Made by a program: the position numbers and the translations under genes. The notes beneath the pieces were generated by a model that was not told the DNA's origin, made no database searches, and saw only the letters and a program-made list of their open reading frames with translations. A DNA stretch of 34,833 nucleotides from Bacteriovoracaceae bacterium (GTDB lineage Bacteria; Bdellovibrionota; Bacteriovoracia; Bacteriovoracales; Bacteriovoracaceae), in NCBI GenBank assembly GCA_016786485.1, contig JAEUWD010000011.1, forward strand, positions 1-34,833, in the 5' to 3' direction. Positions 1 through 8,552 of the stretch are shown here, piece after piece (position 1 is the first letter of the stretch; every line of letters starts with the position of its first letter).

Positions 1-1
1 T

Positions 2-1525
2 AAAAAGAAAAAAATTGATAAGACTCAAGAAACATTTTTTGATTCAAGTTCACTCATTGAAACGATCACTGTTCAATCAAAAGAAAATAAAATTCATCAT
101 CCAGATAAAGAATATTTTGAACATATTATTCATTCGATCGAAGATAAACTTACTGAATTTAAAATTGTGGGAAGAATTATCAATGTTTTAAAAGGTCCAG
201 TCGTTGATACGTTTGAACTTGAGCTAGGCTCAGGAGTTAAAGTATCGAAAGTTACTTCACTCACAAAAGATCTTGGTTTAGCTCTAAGCGGAGCTCCGAT
301 TCGTATGGTTTACCCAATGAAAGGTAAAACGACGATGGGTATTGAAGTACCTCGAAATCCTCGTGAAATTATTTATCTCGATGAAGTTTTAAAGAGTCAG
401 GATTTTGCGAGTTCACATTTACGTTTGCCAATAGCCATGGGCAAGAATGCCTTTGGTGAACCATTTGTCGTCGACTTGGCAGGCATGCCACACATGCTAG
501 TTGCCGGAGCAACCGGTGCTGGTAAATCAGTTTTTATTAATACTTTGTTAGTTTCATTATTAATTAAGTTATCACCGCAAAAAATGAAATTGATTCTGAT
601 CGATCCAAAGCAACTTGAGTTGGCGCTTTATTCAACGCTGCCACATTTGATACTACCAGTTATTACGGAAGGTAAATCAGCGGCGATGGCCTTGTTATGG
701 GCCTGCCAAGAGATGGAGCGACGATATTCAATTTTAAAAGAATTAGGCGTGAGAAATATCGAAGGCTTCAATAAAAAATTAGAAACGATGGATGAAGCTG
801 GTATTACTCGCATTAATCAATTCTACACTGACACAGAAAAAGGCTACGAACTACCGTATATCGTTATCATCGTGGATGAGTTTGCAGACTTAATTCTTAC
901 CAAAATGGGTAAAGATATCGAAATCAACATCTGTCGTTTGGCGGCTAAGGCCCGAGCAGCAGGTATTCACTTAGTACTTGCGACTCAGCGACCGTCAGTA
1001 GATGTCATTACGGGTTTAATTAAATCCAATTTCCCGACCCGCGTTTCATTCCGGGTAAGTTCAAATATCGACTCTCGCACTATTCTCAATGCTCAAGGTG
1101 CTGAGATGTTATTAGGTATGGGGGATATGTTGTACAAGCATGGGGTTGAGATGATGCGCTTGCACTCGGCTTATGTTGATGAAGAAGAGATAGAAAACCT
1201 CGTAGGAAAACTAGCAGAAATACCGAATGAATATGACCAAGCCGCCCTGGATTTCGTTCAAAATGATGGGGAATTAGACCCGATGTCCCTGCCAGAGGGT
1301 GTGAGTTATACTCCAAGTGCAGATAGTGACGAACTTTTTGGCCAAGCTGTTCAGGTGGTTATGGAGCACCGTCAGGCCAGCGCCAGTATGCTTCAGCGAC
1401 GCCTAAGAATTGGTTATAACCGTGCTGCGAACTTGATTGAACAAATGGAAGAAAAAGGCATTGTGGGACCTCAACAAGGCTCAAAGCCACGTGAGATTCT
1501 CTCAGGCGGAAACCACAACCTGTAA
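2..1525 (+). CDS. ftsK: DNA translocase FtsK/SpoIIIE, C-terminal part (5' end outside window)
   Basis: Motor and DNA-recognition part of the septal DNA translocase that pumps chromosome termini through the closing division site. The frame is open from base 2 with no convincing start, so the gene begins before the window; the GTG at 167 is internal. Walker A GATGAGKS is encoded at 506-529 and Walker B IIVDEFADL around base 875, followed by the family's LATQRPS segment. The last about 65 residues (QAVQVVMEHRQAS... and RRLRIGYNRAANLIEQME) form the winged-helix gamma domain that reads polar KOPS sites. The upstream linker is lysine-rich, and the membrane domain is not visible. The stop is followed by 164 bp before rpsB with a separate promoter, so ftsK is probably the end of its own unit. 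Confidence 0.95.
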   Translation, partial: KKKKIDKTQETFFDSSSLIETITVQSKENKIHHPDKEYFEHIIHSIEDKLTEFKIVGRIINVLKGPVVDTFELELGSGVKVSKVTSLTKDLGLALSGAPIRMVYPMKGKTTMGIEVPRNPREIIYLDEVLKSQDFASSHLRLPIAMGKNAFGEPFVVDLAGMPHMLVAGATGAGKSVFINTLLVSLLIKLSPQKMKLILIDPKQLELALYSTLPHLILPVITEGKSAAMALLWACQEMERRYSILKELGVRNIEGFNKKLETMDEAGITRINQFYTDTEKGYELPYIVIIVDEFADLILTKMGKDIEINICRLAAKARAAGIHLVLATQRPSVDVITGLIKSNFPTRVSFRVSSNIDSRTILNAQGAEMLLGMGDMLYKHGVEMMRLHSAYVDEEEIENLVGKLAEIPNEYDQAALDFVQNDGELDPMSLPEGVSYTPSADSDELFGQAVQVVMEHRQASASMLQRRLRIGYNRAANLIEQMEEKGIVGPQQGSKPREILSGGNHNL

Positions 1526-1573
1526 CGCAAAGCAAATTCACTCTTTTTCCAGCAGATTAAACCCCTCAAACCC

Positions 1574-1603
1574 TTGTCTTATTCCCTCTGATCATGCTAT
1601 GTT
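1574..1603 (+). promoter_or_regulatory. Probable sigma-70-type promoter of rpsB-tsf
   Basis: TTGTCT (1574-1579), an 18-base spacer and TATGTT (1598-1603) preceded by TGC give a -35/extended -10 arrangement 87 bp upstream of the rpsB start. The string TGCTATGTTCC recurs in the tig promoter at 10794-10804, which supports the assignment. The resulting leader of about 80 nt could hold S2 autoregulation, but no clear structure was identified. Confidence 0.5.
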
Positions 1604-1689
1604 CCACCCATTATAAACGTCATTCACCCAATATTGGTTGGTCCGGTAAAACGGCATGGGTGATTTGCCAAACCACCAAGGAGAAAATT

Positions 1690-2493
1690 ATGTCTAAGTT
1701 AGCGTTAAAAGATCTGCTTCAAGCTGGAGCACACTTCGGTCACCAAACTGCAAAATGGAATCCAAAAATGAAGAAATACGTTTTTGGCGAAAGAAACGGT
1801 ATCTACATTATCGATCTTCAACAAACAGTTCCACTAGCTGAAAAAGCTTACAACTTCATCAAGACAACTGCTGAGCAAGGTAAGTCAGTTCTTTTCGTAG
1901 CTACGAAAAGACAAGCTTCTGCTGTCGTTAAAAAAGCGGCTGAAGATTGTGGCGCTTTCCATGTTACTAGCCGCTGGTTAGGTGGGATGTTAACGAACTA
2001 TAAAACGATTGCTCTTTCAATTGATAAACTACGTAAAGTAGAAAAAATGAAAGAAAATGGTGACTACAAATTGTTAACTAAAAAAGAACAATCAAAAATT
2101 GAAAAAGAAGTTACTAAGTTAGAAAAGAACTTAGGCGGGATTAAGAATATGAGAAAACTTCCAGGTGCAGTTTTCATCATCGATCCAAATAATGAAAAAA
2201 TTGCCATTCAAGAAGCAAAAAACTTAGGGATTCCAGTTGTCGCAATCACAGATACAAATTGTGATCCAACTGATGTTGATTATGTTGTTCCAGGTAACGA
2301 CGATGCGATTAAATCAATCATGACTTTCACAGATTATTTCGCTCAAGCGGTAAACGAAGGTTCAAGAAAAGTGAAGCGTGAAGCTGGTTCAGCTGATATG
2401 GAACGTGACATTTCTTTAGAGCGTGAAATTCTTGAGAAATATGAAAACGACATCGAACTTACAAGTGTCGATGAAGAAGAAGAGCTAGAATAA
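1690..2493 (+). CDS. rpsB: 30S ribosomal protein S2
   Basis: Structural protein of the small ribosomal subunit, needed for S1 binding. The start is the ATG at 1690, preceded by AAGGAG at 1678-1683; an in-frame ATG at 1594 would add 32 residues unlike the family and lies inside the promoter. From 1690 the protein is 267 residues and begins with the family signature AGAHFGHQTAKWNPKM. Further S2 hallmarks are RWLGGMLTNYKT and LPGAVFIIDPNNEKIAIQEA. The C-terminus is acidic. tsf follows 24 bp downstream, the usual rpsB-tsf pair, probably transcribed together to the terminator at 3457-3482. Confidence 0.97.
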   Translation: MSKLALKDLLQAGAHFGHQTAKWNPKMKKYVFGERNGIYIIDLQQTVPLAEKAYNFIKTTAEQGKSVLFVATKRQASAVVKKAAEDCGAFHVTSRWLGGMLTNYKTIALSIDKLRKVEKMKENGDYKLLTKKEQSKIEKEVTKLEKNLGGIKNMRKLPGAVFIIDPNNEKIAIQEAKNLGIPVVAITDTNCDPTDVDYVVPGNDDAIKSIMTFTDYFAQAVNEGSRKVKREAGSADMERDISLEREILEKYENDIELTSVDEEEELE

Positions 2494-2517
2494 TTTTTTT
2501 AAACTAAGGATATAGAG

Positions 2518-3444
2518 ATGACTCAAGTTTCAGCTACAGATGTAAAAAACTTAAGAGAAACGACTGGTGCCGGGATGATGGCTTGTAAAAAAGCGCTTGA
2601 AGAATGTTCAGGTGATTTTGAAAAAGCAATCGATTATCTACGTGCTAAAGGTCTAGCGGCTGCTGCAAAAAAACAAGGCAGAATCGCGGCTGAAGGTATC
2701 GTTGGTGCATTAGTTCAAGGAACTATTGGGACAATTGTTGAAGTTAATTGTGAAACTGACTTCGTTGCGAAGAACTCTGACTTCCAGAAGTTCGTTCAAG
2801 ACGTTTCAGCTCATATTGTAAAAAACAATCCAGCTGATTTAGATGTTTTGAAATCACAAACTCTTCTTGGCGCGAAAGTAACTGTTAACGATGCAATCAA
2901 TGAAGCTACACTTAAAATCGGTGAGAAGATTGATATCCGTCGTTTCACAACTTTCAAACTTAACGGAAGCGGTAAAATTGGTTCATACATTCATAACGGT
3001 AAAATCGGTGTTCTAGTTGAAATGAATACAGATAAAGATGTGAATTCAAATGCTCAGTTCAACGAATTAGTTGGCGATCTTTGTTTACACGTAGCCGCAG
3101 CGGATCCACGTTTTTTATCTGCAAGTGATATTGATGAATCTTACAAAAATCGTGAAGCTGAAATCTATGCCACTCAGTTAAGAGAGCAAGGTAAAGACGA
3201 AAAAATGATTCCAAATATCGTTAAAGGTAAATTAAACAAACTTGCATCTGAAGTTTGTTTACTTGAACAAAAATTCGTTAAAGATCCAGACCAATCAATT
3301 AAGCAATTAGTTGAAAACGTGTCTAAGGCGATTGGAGCGAAGATTACAGTTGCGCGTTTTGCTAAACTGAACTTAGGTGAAGGTTTAGAGAAGAAGCAAG
3401 ACAATCTTGCTGACGAAGTCGCAAAAATGACTAATAATTTATAA
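2518..3444 (+). CDS. tsf: Elongation factor Ts
   Basis: Guanine nucleotide exchange factor that regenerates EF-Tu-GTP. The 308-residue length is in the family range. The N-terminal UBA-like domain carries LRETTGAGMMACKKAL, and the core holds the signature CETDFVAKNSDF (about residues 78-89), the EF-Tu-contacting motif. The two subdomains follow, with LCLHVAAADPRFL in the middle. Start ATG at 2518 is preceded by AAGGA at 2506-2510. Only 24 bp separate it from rpsB and a strong intrinsic terminator follows, so rpsB-tsf is a defined transcription unit. Confidence 0.97.
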   Translation: MTQVSATDVKNLRETTGAGMMACKKALEECSGDFEKAIDYLRAKGLAAAAKKQGRIAAEGIVGALVQGTIGTIVEVNCETDFVAKNSDFQKFVQDVSAHIVKNNPADLDVLKSQTLLGAKVTVNDAINEATLKIGEKIDIRRFTTFKLNGSGKIGSYIHNGKIGVLVEMNTDKDVNSNAQFNELVGDLCLHVAAADPRFLSASDIDESYKNREAEIYATQLREQGKDEKMIPNIVKGKLNKLASEVCLLEQKFVKDPDQSIKQLVENVSKAIGAKITVARFAKLNLGEGLEKKQDNLADEVAKMTNNL

Positions 3445-3456
3445 TCAAAACAACAC

Positions 3457-3482
3457 GGGGCCTGTTAAGGCCCCTTTTTTTT
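3457..3482 (+). terminator. Rho-independent terminator after tsf
   Basis: A perfect 7-bp GC-rich stem GGGGCCT / AGGCCCC (3457-3463, 3468-3474) with loop GTTA is followed by eight T residues (3475-3482). This is the best intrinsic terminator in the window. Its T-run touches the Shine-Dalgarno segment of pyrH at 3483. Confidence 0.93.
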
Positions 3483-3492
3483 GGAGTTCTTC

Positions 3493-4203
3493 GTGAAGTA
3501 CAAGAGAATCCTCTTAAAACTTTCAGGTGAAGCGTTAGCGGGTAATCAAGGTTACGGTGTTGATGGTGAAGTTTTAAAAAAAATTAGCTCTGAAATTGTC
3601 GATGTTCATAAAACAGGTGTTGAGATAGCGATTGTTGTTGGTGGTGGAAACATTCACCGCGGGATTGCAGGTGCTACCGCTGGTATGGACCGAGCTACTT
3701 CTGATTATATGGGTATGATGGCGACAGTCATGAATGCGCTGGCCCTACAGGATGCTATTGAACAGCACGGGGTTTATTCTCGAGTGCTTTCGGCCATTGA
3801 AATGAAAGAAGTGGCAGAACCTTATATTCGTCGACGTGCTATGAGACACTTAGAGAAAAAGCGTGTGGTTATTTTCGCCGCGGGTACTGGTAATCCATAT
3901 TTTACAACTGACACAACGGCAGCTCTTCGTGCCAATGAAATTCATGCGAACGTTATTATGAAAGCGACTAAAGTCGATGGTATTTACGATAAAGATCCGC
4001 ATAAGCATAAAAATGCGACGAAGTTTGATCAACTTTCATACATTGATGTTTTAAACAAAGGCATCAAAGTCATGGATTCAACCGCGATTACACTTTGTAT
4101 GGATAACGATATGGATATTATTGTTTTTGATATGTTTAAACACGGCAACATTCAAAAAATTGTTTCTGGCGAGATGGTAGGAACATTAGTAACTAAACTT
4201 TAA
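3493..4203 (+). CDS. pyrH: UMP kinase
   Basis: Phosphorylates UMP to UDP with ATP, in the cytoplasm, as part of pyrimidine nucleotide synthesis. This is the bacterial hexameric amino-acid-kinase-fold enzyme, not the eukaryotic type. From a GTG at 3493 it is 236 residues starting [19 protein letters not shown] at 3483-3486 lies 6 bases upstream. An in-frame TTG at 3481 would overlap the terminator T-run and is rejected. Family motifs include [44 protein letters not shown] and [14 protein letters not shown]. frr follows 17 bp downstream, the standard pyrH-frr pair. Confidence 0.96.
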   Translation: MKYKRILLKLSGEALAGNQGYGVDGEVLKKISSEIVDVHKTGVEIAIVVGGGNIHRGIAGATAGMDRATSDYMGMMATVMNALALQDAIEQHGVYSRVLSAIEMKEVAEPYIRRRAMRHLEKKRVVIFAAGTGNPYFTTDTTAALRANEIHANVIMKATKVDGIYDKDPHKHKNATKFDQLSYIDVLNKGIKVMDSTAITLCMDNDMDIIVFDMFKHGNIQKIVSGEMVGTLVTKL

Positions 4204-4220
4204 AAATCACAGGAGTATAT

Positions 4221-4778
4221 ATGATTGATCAAATCAAAAGAGAAATGAATGACCTTATGTCGAAAGCGATTAAGTCATTTCAAACTAATTTATCTAAAGT
4301 AAGAACTGGTAGAGCAAATGCCAACGTTCTGGATGGGATTATCGTGGATTACTACGGCACTCCAACTCCGATTAAACAAGTTGGCCAAGTTTCAACTCCA
4401 GAAGCTCGTTTATTACAAATTCAGCCATTTGATAAAAGTATTATGGGCGCCATTGAAAAAGCGATCCTTGGAGCGAACATTGGTTTAACCCCATCGAACG
4501 ACGGTAACCTTATTCGTATTCAATTTCCGGCCTTAACTGAAGATAAACGTAAGGACCTCGTTAAAGACGTAAAGAAGCTAGCGGAAGAAGCGCGTGTTCT
4601 TATTCGTAATGCTCGCCGTGATATGAATGAAAAAATTAAAGCTGGCGAAAAAAATAAAACAGTTAGTGAAGACGAATCAAAAAAATATCAGAAAGAAGTC
4701 CAAGATATTACAGACAAGAACACCAAACAAATTGATGATCTCGTTGTAGCTAAAGAAAAAGAACTTCTAACAATCTGA
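4221..4778 (+). CDS. frr: Ribosome recycling factor
   Basis: With EF-G, splits post-termination ribosomes. It has 185 residues, the family norm, and matches throughout: SKVRTGRANANVLDG near the N-terminus, DYYGTPTPIKQV, the STPEARLLQIQPFDKS stretch, then TPSNDGNLIRIQFPALTEDKRKDLVK and the long C-terminal helix. The start ATG has a clear upstream AGGAG (4211-4215). Its TGA shares one base with the ATG of uppS (TGATG), implying translational coupling. Confidence 0.97.
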   Translation: MIDQIKREMNDLMSKAIKSFQTNLSKVRTGRANANVLDGIIVDYYGTPTPIKQVGQVSTPEARLLQIQPFDKSIMGAIEKAILGANIGLTPSNDGNLIRIQFPALTEDKRKDLVKDVKKLAEEARVLIRNARRDMNEKIKAGEKNKTVSEDESKKYQKEVQDITDKNTKQIDDLVVAKEKELLTI

Positions 4779-5560
4779 TGGCAAATTTACCGAAAAATGT
4801 CGCAATCATTATGGATGGCAATGGCCGTTGGGCACAGAAACGTTTGCATCCAAGAGTATGGGGACATGTTCGCGGTTCATTTGTCGTTAGTGATATTGTT
4901 GAAGAAGCTCAAGATCTTGGTCTAAATTCCTTAACTTTGTTTGCTTTCTCGACGGAAAACTGGAGTCGTCCCGTTAGTGAAATAAAAGTTTTGATAAAAC
5001 TATTGGATAAATTTTTAGCACGAGAGACAGGCCGAATTCTTGAAAATAAAATTCAATTTAAAGTGATTGGTAATCTCGAGTCACTTCCGGCAGTACTACG
5101 TTCGCGTATAGCAGGCTTAGAAACACAAACAGCTGCTCACACTGGCCTAAAGTTAATTTTTGCTTTTAATTACGGTGGTCGGAGTGAAATTGTTAACGCG
5201 GCGAATTTAGCAATTGCAAGTGGCAAACAAGTACTAACAGAGAACGATATTTCTCAATTTTTATACCAACCAGCAGTCCCAGAGATTGATCTTTTAATTC
5301 GAACCAGTGGTGAACAGCGAATTTCGAACTTTTTATTGTGGCAATTGGCCTATTCGGAATTAGCTTTTACTAATTCTTTATGGCCCGACTTTTCTAAAAT
5401 GGAATTTCGATCTATCATTGAAAATGTATCCACTAGACAGAGACGTTTCGGTAGTTATGAGAAAGCCAGTAGTTATACGGATATAGCGAATAGGGCCCAG
5501 GAACACCAGCTCCAATTTAAGGAAGAATTAGATCAATCCAATGACAAACACCAATCTTAG
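4778..5560 (+). CDS. uppS: Isoprenyl transferase (undecaprenyl diphosphate synthase)
   Basis: Cis-prenyltransferase that condenses isopentenyl diphosphate onto farnesyl diphosphate to make the undecaprenyl carrier used for peptidoglycan and surface polysaccharides. It has 260 residues. The catalytic segment VAIIMDGNGRWAQKR holds the Mg-binding aspartate (about residue 13). Other family motifs are LFAFSTENWSRP, AFNYGGRSEI and the substrate-binding RTSGEQRISNFLLWQLAYSEL near residue 195. It overlaps frr by one base upstream and cdsA by 20 bp downstream, consistent with a coupled lipid-synthesis operon. Confidence 0.96.
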   Translation: MANLPKNVAIIMDGNGRWAQKRLHPRVWGHVRGSFVVSDIVEEAQDLGLNSLTLFAFSTENWSRPVSEIKVLIKLLDKFLARETGRILENKIQFKVIGNLESLPAVLRSRIAGLETQTAAHTGLKLIFAFNYGGRSEIVNAANLAIASGKQVLTENDISQFLYQPAVPEIDLLIRTSGEQRISNFLLWQLAYSELAFTNSLWPDFSKMEFRSIIENVSTRQRRFGSYEKASSYTDIANRAQEHQLQFKEELDQSNDKHQS

Positions 5561-6374
5561 ATTAATTTCAGCGGCAGTTTTACTCACAATCATTATTGGA
5601 GGCATGTTAATCGGCGCTCAAGCGTTGTTGGTTGTGGCCTTATTTTTCGGTGTTATTCTCGTCGATGAATTAGTGACAAAATTTGTGGTTGAGAGTCGCA
5701 AGTCATGGCAGTACATTTTCTCACAACTGCTTTTAATTGTGCCGTTTGTGACCATTCATTTTTTAGTCGATAAATTTCCATACTATGCTGAGCTTCGTTA
5801 TGCTGCTCACATTTTAAATTTTATCCTTTTACTTTATCTAGTTAGTCGCCAAAAAATGGCAGCGCAATTTAAAAAACTTTTGGAGACGGCCCCATTTATT
5901 TTAGGTCTTTATATTTTAATTCCAGTCATAAGTTTAACTTCATTGATGAATGCGGCCAATTGGCGTGAGATTTTTTTGGGGTTGATTATCCTGAATTTCA
6001 GCGTCGACATTTTTGCTTGGTTTTTTGGTAAAAATTTCGGAAAACATAAATTATGGCCTGCAATAAGCCCGAACAAAACAGTCGAAGGTGCGGTCGGTGG
6101 AGTTGTCTGCTCGGTTATTTTAACTTCGATTTATAGTTACTACATGCTTCATATATTTGATCTTACTTCGATTTTGGCTTTTTTATTCATGGCGTGCTGT
6201 GCGCAAGCAGGTGATTTGATCGAATCAAAACTTAAGCGGCAATTTGATTTAAAAGATAGTTCTTCTTTGATTCCAGGTCATGGTGGGATGTATGATAGAG
6301 TAGACAGTCTGCTATTTGTTGGACCGTTTTACGCTCTTTTTATAGCAGCGCATTTCCCATCGATTTGGAGTTAG
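5541..6374 (+). CDS. cdsA: Phosphatidate cytidylyltransferase (CDP-diglyceride synthase)
   Basis: Integral inner-membrane enzyme converting phosphatidic acid and CTP to CDP-diacylglycerol, the precursor used by PssA encoded downstream. It has 277 residues and about seven or eight hydrophobic segments. The C-terminal family signature is clear: ESKLKRQFDLKDSS, then PGHGGMYDRVDSL, with the conserved K-D and D-R-D residues. Start ATG at 5541 lies inside the end of uppS. The stop is one base before rseP. In many bacteria dxr sits between cdsA and rseP; here it is absent. Confidence 0.95.
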   Translation: MTNTNLRLISAAVLLTIIIGGMLIGAQALLVVALFFGVILVDELVTKFVVESRKSWQYIFSQLLLIVPFVTIHFLVDKFPYYAELRYAAHILNFILLLYLVSRQKMAAQFKKLLETAPFILGLYILIPVISLTSLMNAANWREIFLGLIILNFSVDIFAWFFGKNFGKHKLWPAISPNKTVEGAVGGVVCSVILTSIYSYYMLHIFDLTSILAFLFMACCAQAGDLIESKLKRQFDLKDSSSLIPGHGGMYDRVDSLLFVGPFYALFIAAHFPSIWS

Positions 6375-6375
6375 T

Positions 6376-7935
6376 ATGTATTCAGTTTTAATTTTTTTAG
6401 TTTTCCTTGGACCTCTAGTCTTCTTTCACGAGTTAGGACATTTCTTATTTGCCAGATTATTTGGTGTAAGGGTGGAAACTTTCTCGATTGGTTTCGGTCC
6501 CAAATTATTTAGATTTAAAAAAGGTGATACGGAATATGTTATCTCGCTTATTCCTTTGGGCGGGTATGTAAAAATGTTCGGTGATGACCCTTTGAAAAAA
6601 GATGAAGTCAGTGAAGAACTTAGAAGTGTGGCTTTTACACATAAAACAAAGTGGCAAAGATTTTGGATTGTTTTCGGCGGTCCCTTGGCCAATTTTCTCT
6701 TAGCTTTTACCATTTATTTTTTTCTGACTATTGGTGGCGAAAAAGTTCCAGAGCCAAAAATTGGCTTAGTTCCAAAAGACAGTAAGTATTTTGCGTTAGG
6801 TTTGAGAACGGGAGATGTTCTATCGAAAATTAATTCAAAAGAAATTTTAAGTTTTGATGATCTCAATTTAGTTGATCATAAGATCACTTCATTTGAAGTG
6901 AAAAGAAAAGGTCAGTCATTAACTTTCCCAATTACCGATAGTGCGACTAATTTCATTACCGATTTGATGACTTTTCGCCAGCAGTTGCGTTTACCAATTG
7001 TGGTTAATCAAAAAGGTGAAACTTTTATTATTTCAAGAACTCAGGGGCAGGTGAATTGGAATGATTCTTTTGAACTCATTCAAGAAGAAGTTAATATTTC
7101 GTTGTACTTATATCCAGTGACGGGGAATTTAGAAGAAAAAGGTTTCAAGGAAAGTGCCGATTTTAAAAATGAGCGAGCGATAAAAGTTAAAACTGACCCA
7201 ACGGATACTTTGAGAAAACAAGGTTACTTTGCTCTGGATTTAAAAGTTTTAAATATTGTTCCTGATTCACCTGCAAGTAAAGCAGGCTTGGCTTCAGGAG
7301 ATATTCTATTAACCATCAGCAATAAAGTGATTAATAGTTTTGAGCAACTACGTGACGAATTACAAAAACAACAAGTAGGTCAGGAAATTAAAATTAATTT
7401 CCTACGTGAAGGCAAAGAGCAAGAAATTGCTTTGATTCCTGAAGTTCGAACAGAAAAAGAAACAACCATTAAAACCATTGGTGTTTACAGTGGTGCTAAG
7501 TTTGTTGAGTTTGAAATGGTGGAGAGTCCTCCCCGCGGTATTTTCGAATCAATTCATCTTTCTTTTTTAAGAACGCTAGATGGTATTGCAAAAACTTTTA
7601 ACGGTCTTATGAGCTTAGTGCTAGGCCAGGTTTCAGTTAAAAATATTGGCGGTCCATTACTCATTGGTAAAGCTGCTACCGATTCACTCGATATCAGCCT
7701 TTCGTACTTCTTTAGACTGATGGCGATTATTTCGATTAACCTTGGTTTAATTAACTTATTTCCTATTCCGGTTTTAGACGGTGGTCATATCTTATTCTTA
7801 TTATTTGAAGCGGTAAAACGTGGACCGATGTCGAAGAAGACTTTAGAGCTAGCACATCAATTCGGTTTTTCTATTTTGATGTTCCTGGTTGGTTATGCGC
7901 TTTATAATGATATCGTAAGGATTATTCAAAATTGA
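6376..7935 (+). CDS. rseP: RIP metalloprotease RseP (site-2 protease)
   Basis: Inner-membrane zinc protease that cuts substrates within the membrane, classically anti-sigma factors in the envelope stress response, and remnant signal peptides. The zinc motif HELGH lies at residues 18-22 in the first transmembrane helix, and the second metal-ligand motif LDGGH (D468) in the C-terminal membrane part. Two PDZ-type regions lie between; the second is clear (VLNIVPDSPASKAGLASGDILLTI). At 519 residues it is longer than the roughly 450 of E. coli RseP, with the extra length between the PDZ regions. Which anti-sigma factor it cuts cannot be told here. The end overlaps tsaB by 4 bp. Confidence 0.95.
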   Translation: MYSVLIFLVFLGPLVFFHELGHFLFARLFGVRVETFSIGFGPKLFRFKKGDTEYVISLIPLGGYVKMFGDDPLKKDEVSEELRSVAFTHKTKWQRFWIVFGGPLANFLLAFTIYFFLTIGGEKVPEPKIGLVPKDSKYFALGLRTGDVLSKINSKEILSFDDLNLVDHKITSFEVKRKGQSLTFPITDSATNFITDLMTFRQQLRLPIVVNQKGETFIISRTQGQVNWNDSFELIQEEVNISLYLYPVTGNLEEKGFKESADFKNERAIKVKTDPTDTLRKQGYFALDLKVLNIVPDSPASKAGLASGDILLTISNKVINSFEQLRDELQKQQVGQEIKINFLREGKEQEIALIPEVRTEKETTIKTIGVYSGAKFVEFEMVESPPRGIFESIHLSFLRTLDGIAKTFNGLMSLVLGQVSVKNIGGPLLIGKAATDSLDISLSYFFRLMAIISINLGLINLFPIPVLDGGHILFLLFEAVKRGPMSKKTLELAHQFGFSILMFLVGYALYNDIVRIIQN

Positions 7936-8552
7936 AAAAGCCTTCGCTCTATCTTTTTCTAGATACAACTTGTCACCTCACAATAGGGCTTTTGGATAAC
8001 AAGTTTTCTTGGGTGAGTTACCAGCATCTTCAACACGAGAAAAGCTCGCAAGTTATTCATGAGTTAATTTATGAATTAGTGAAAAAAGCCAATGGCTCAA
8101 TCAATGACTTGGCCGGTGTCTTTCAAGTTTCTGGACCTGGTTCTTATACAGGAATGCGAGTTGGTGAAGGTATTGCTCAAATACTTAGTTGGCAAGGCAT
8201 TGAAAGCTTCTCTTTTTACCATTTTGAAGTTCCAGGACTTTTAGAAATACCAACAGGAATTTGGATATCGCGCGCTTTTAAAGGTGAATATTTTGGCCAC
8301 CAATGGATGAAGAACAAGAACTCCTCGTCGCTCTACTCAGTTGATGCCTTGATGGCCAAGTTACGAGACAAAGATATGTATACACATTATTTAGATGATC
8401 TGAAGCTTGAGCTAAAGACGCCGGTTACATTGACCTCCAAAATGATTTATGAGCAGCCTCAAAAATTATTTTCCAGCATCGAAAAAAATAAGTTAAAAAG
8501 AGAATTGTATTATTATCGGGCCTTAGAGCAAGAATTTACCAAGAAGATCTAA
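7932..8552 (+). CDS. tsaB: tRNA threonylcarbamoyladenosine biosynthesis protein TsaB
   Basis: Non-catalytic partner of TsaD in the complex that makes N6-threonylcarbamoyladenosine at position 37 of ANN-decoding tRNAs. It has 206 residues. The N-terminal ASKHA-fold strand LYLFLDTTCHLTIGLLD and the signature VSGPGSYTGMRVGEG (about residues 66-80) identify it; the C-terminal half is weakly conserved, as usual for TsaB. Start TTG at 7932 overlaps the rseP stop by 4 bp, with AAGGA about 10 bases upstream. Its stop shares one base with the next start (TAATG), so translation is probably coupled. Confidence 0.88.
   Translation: MKKPSLYLFLDTTCHLTIGLLDNKFSWVSYQHLQHEKSSQVIHELIYELVKKANGSINDLAGVFQVSGPGSYTGMRVGEGIAQILSWQGIESFSFYHFEVPGLLEIPTGIWISRAFKGEYFGHQWMKNKNSSSLYSVDALMAKLRDKDMYTHYLDDLKLELKTPVTLTSKMIYEQPQKLFSSIEKNKLKRELYYYRALEQEFTKKI

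Noticed and set aside
1594-1689. Upstream extension of rpsB from the ATG at 1594
   Set aside because: Adds 32 residues unlike S2, starts inside the -10 region, and a strong AAGGAG precedes the ATG at 1690.
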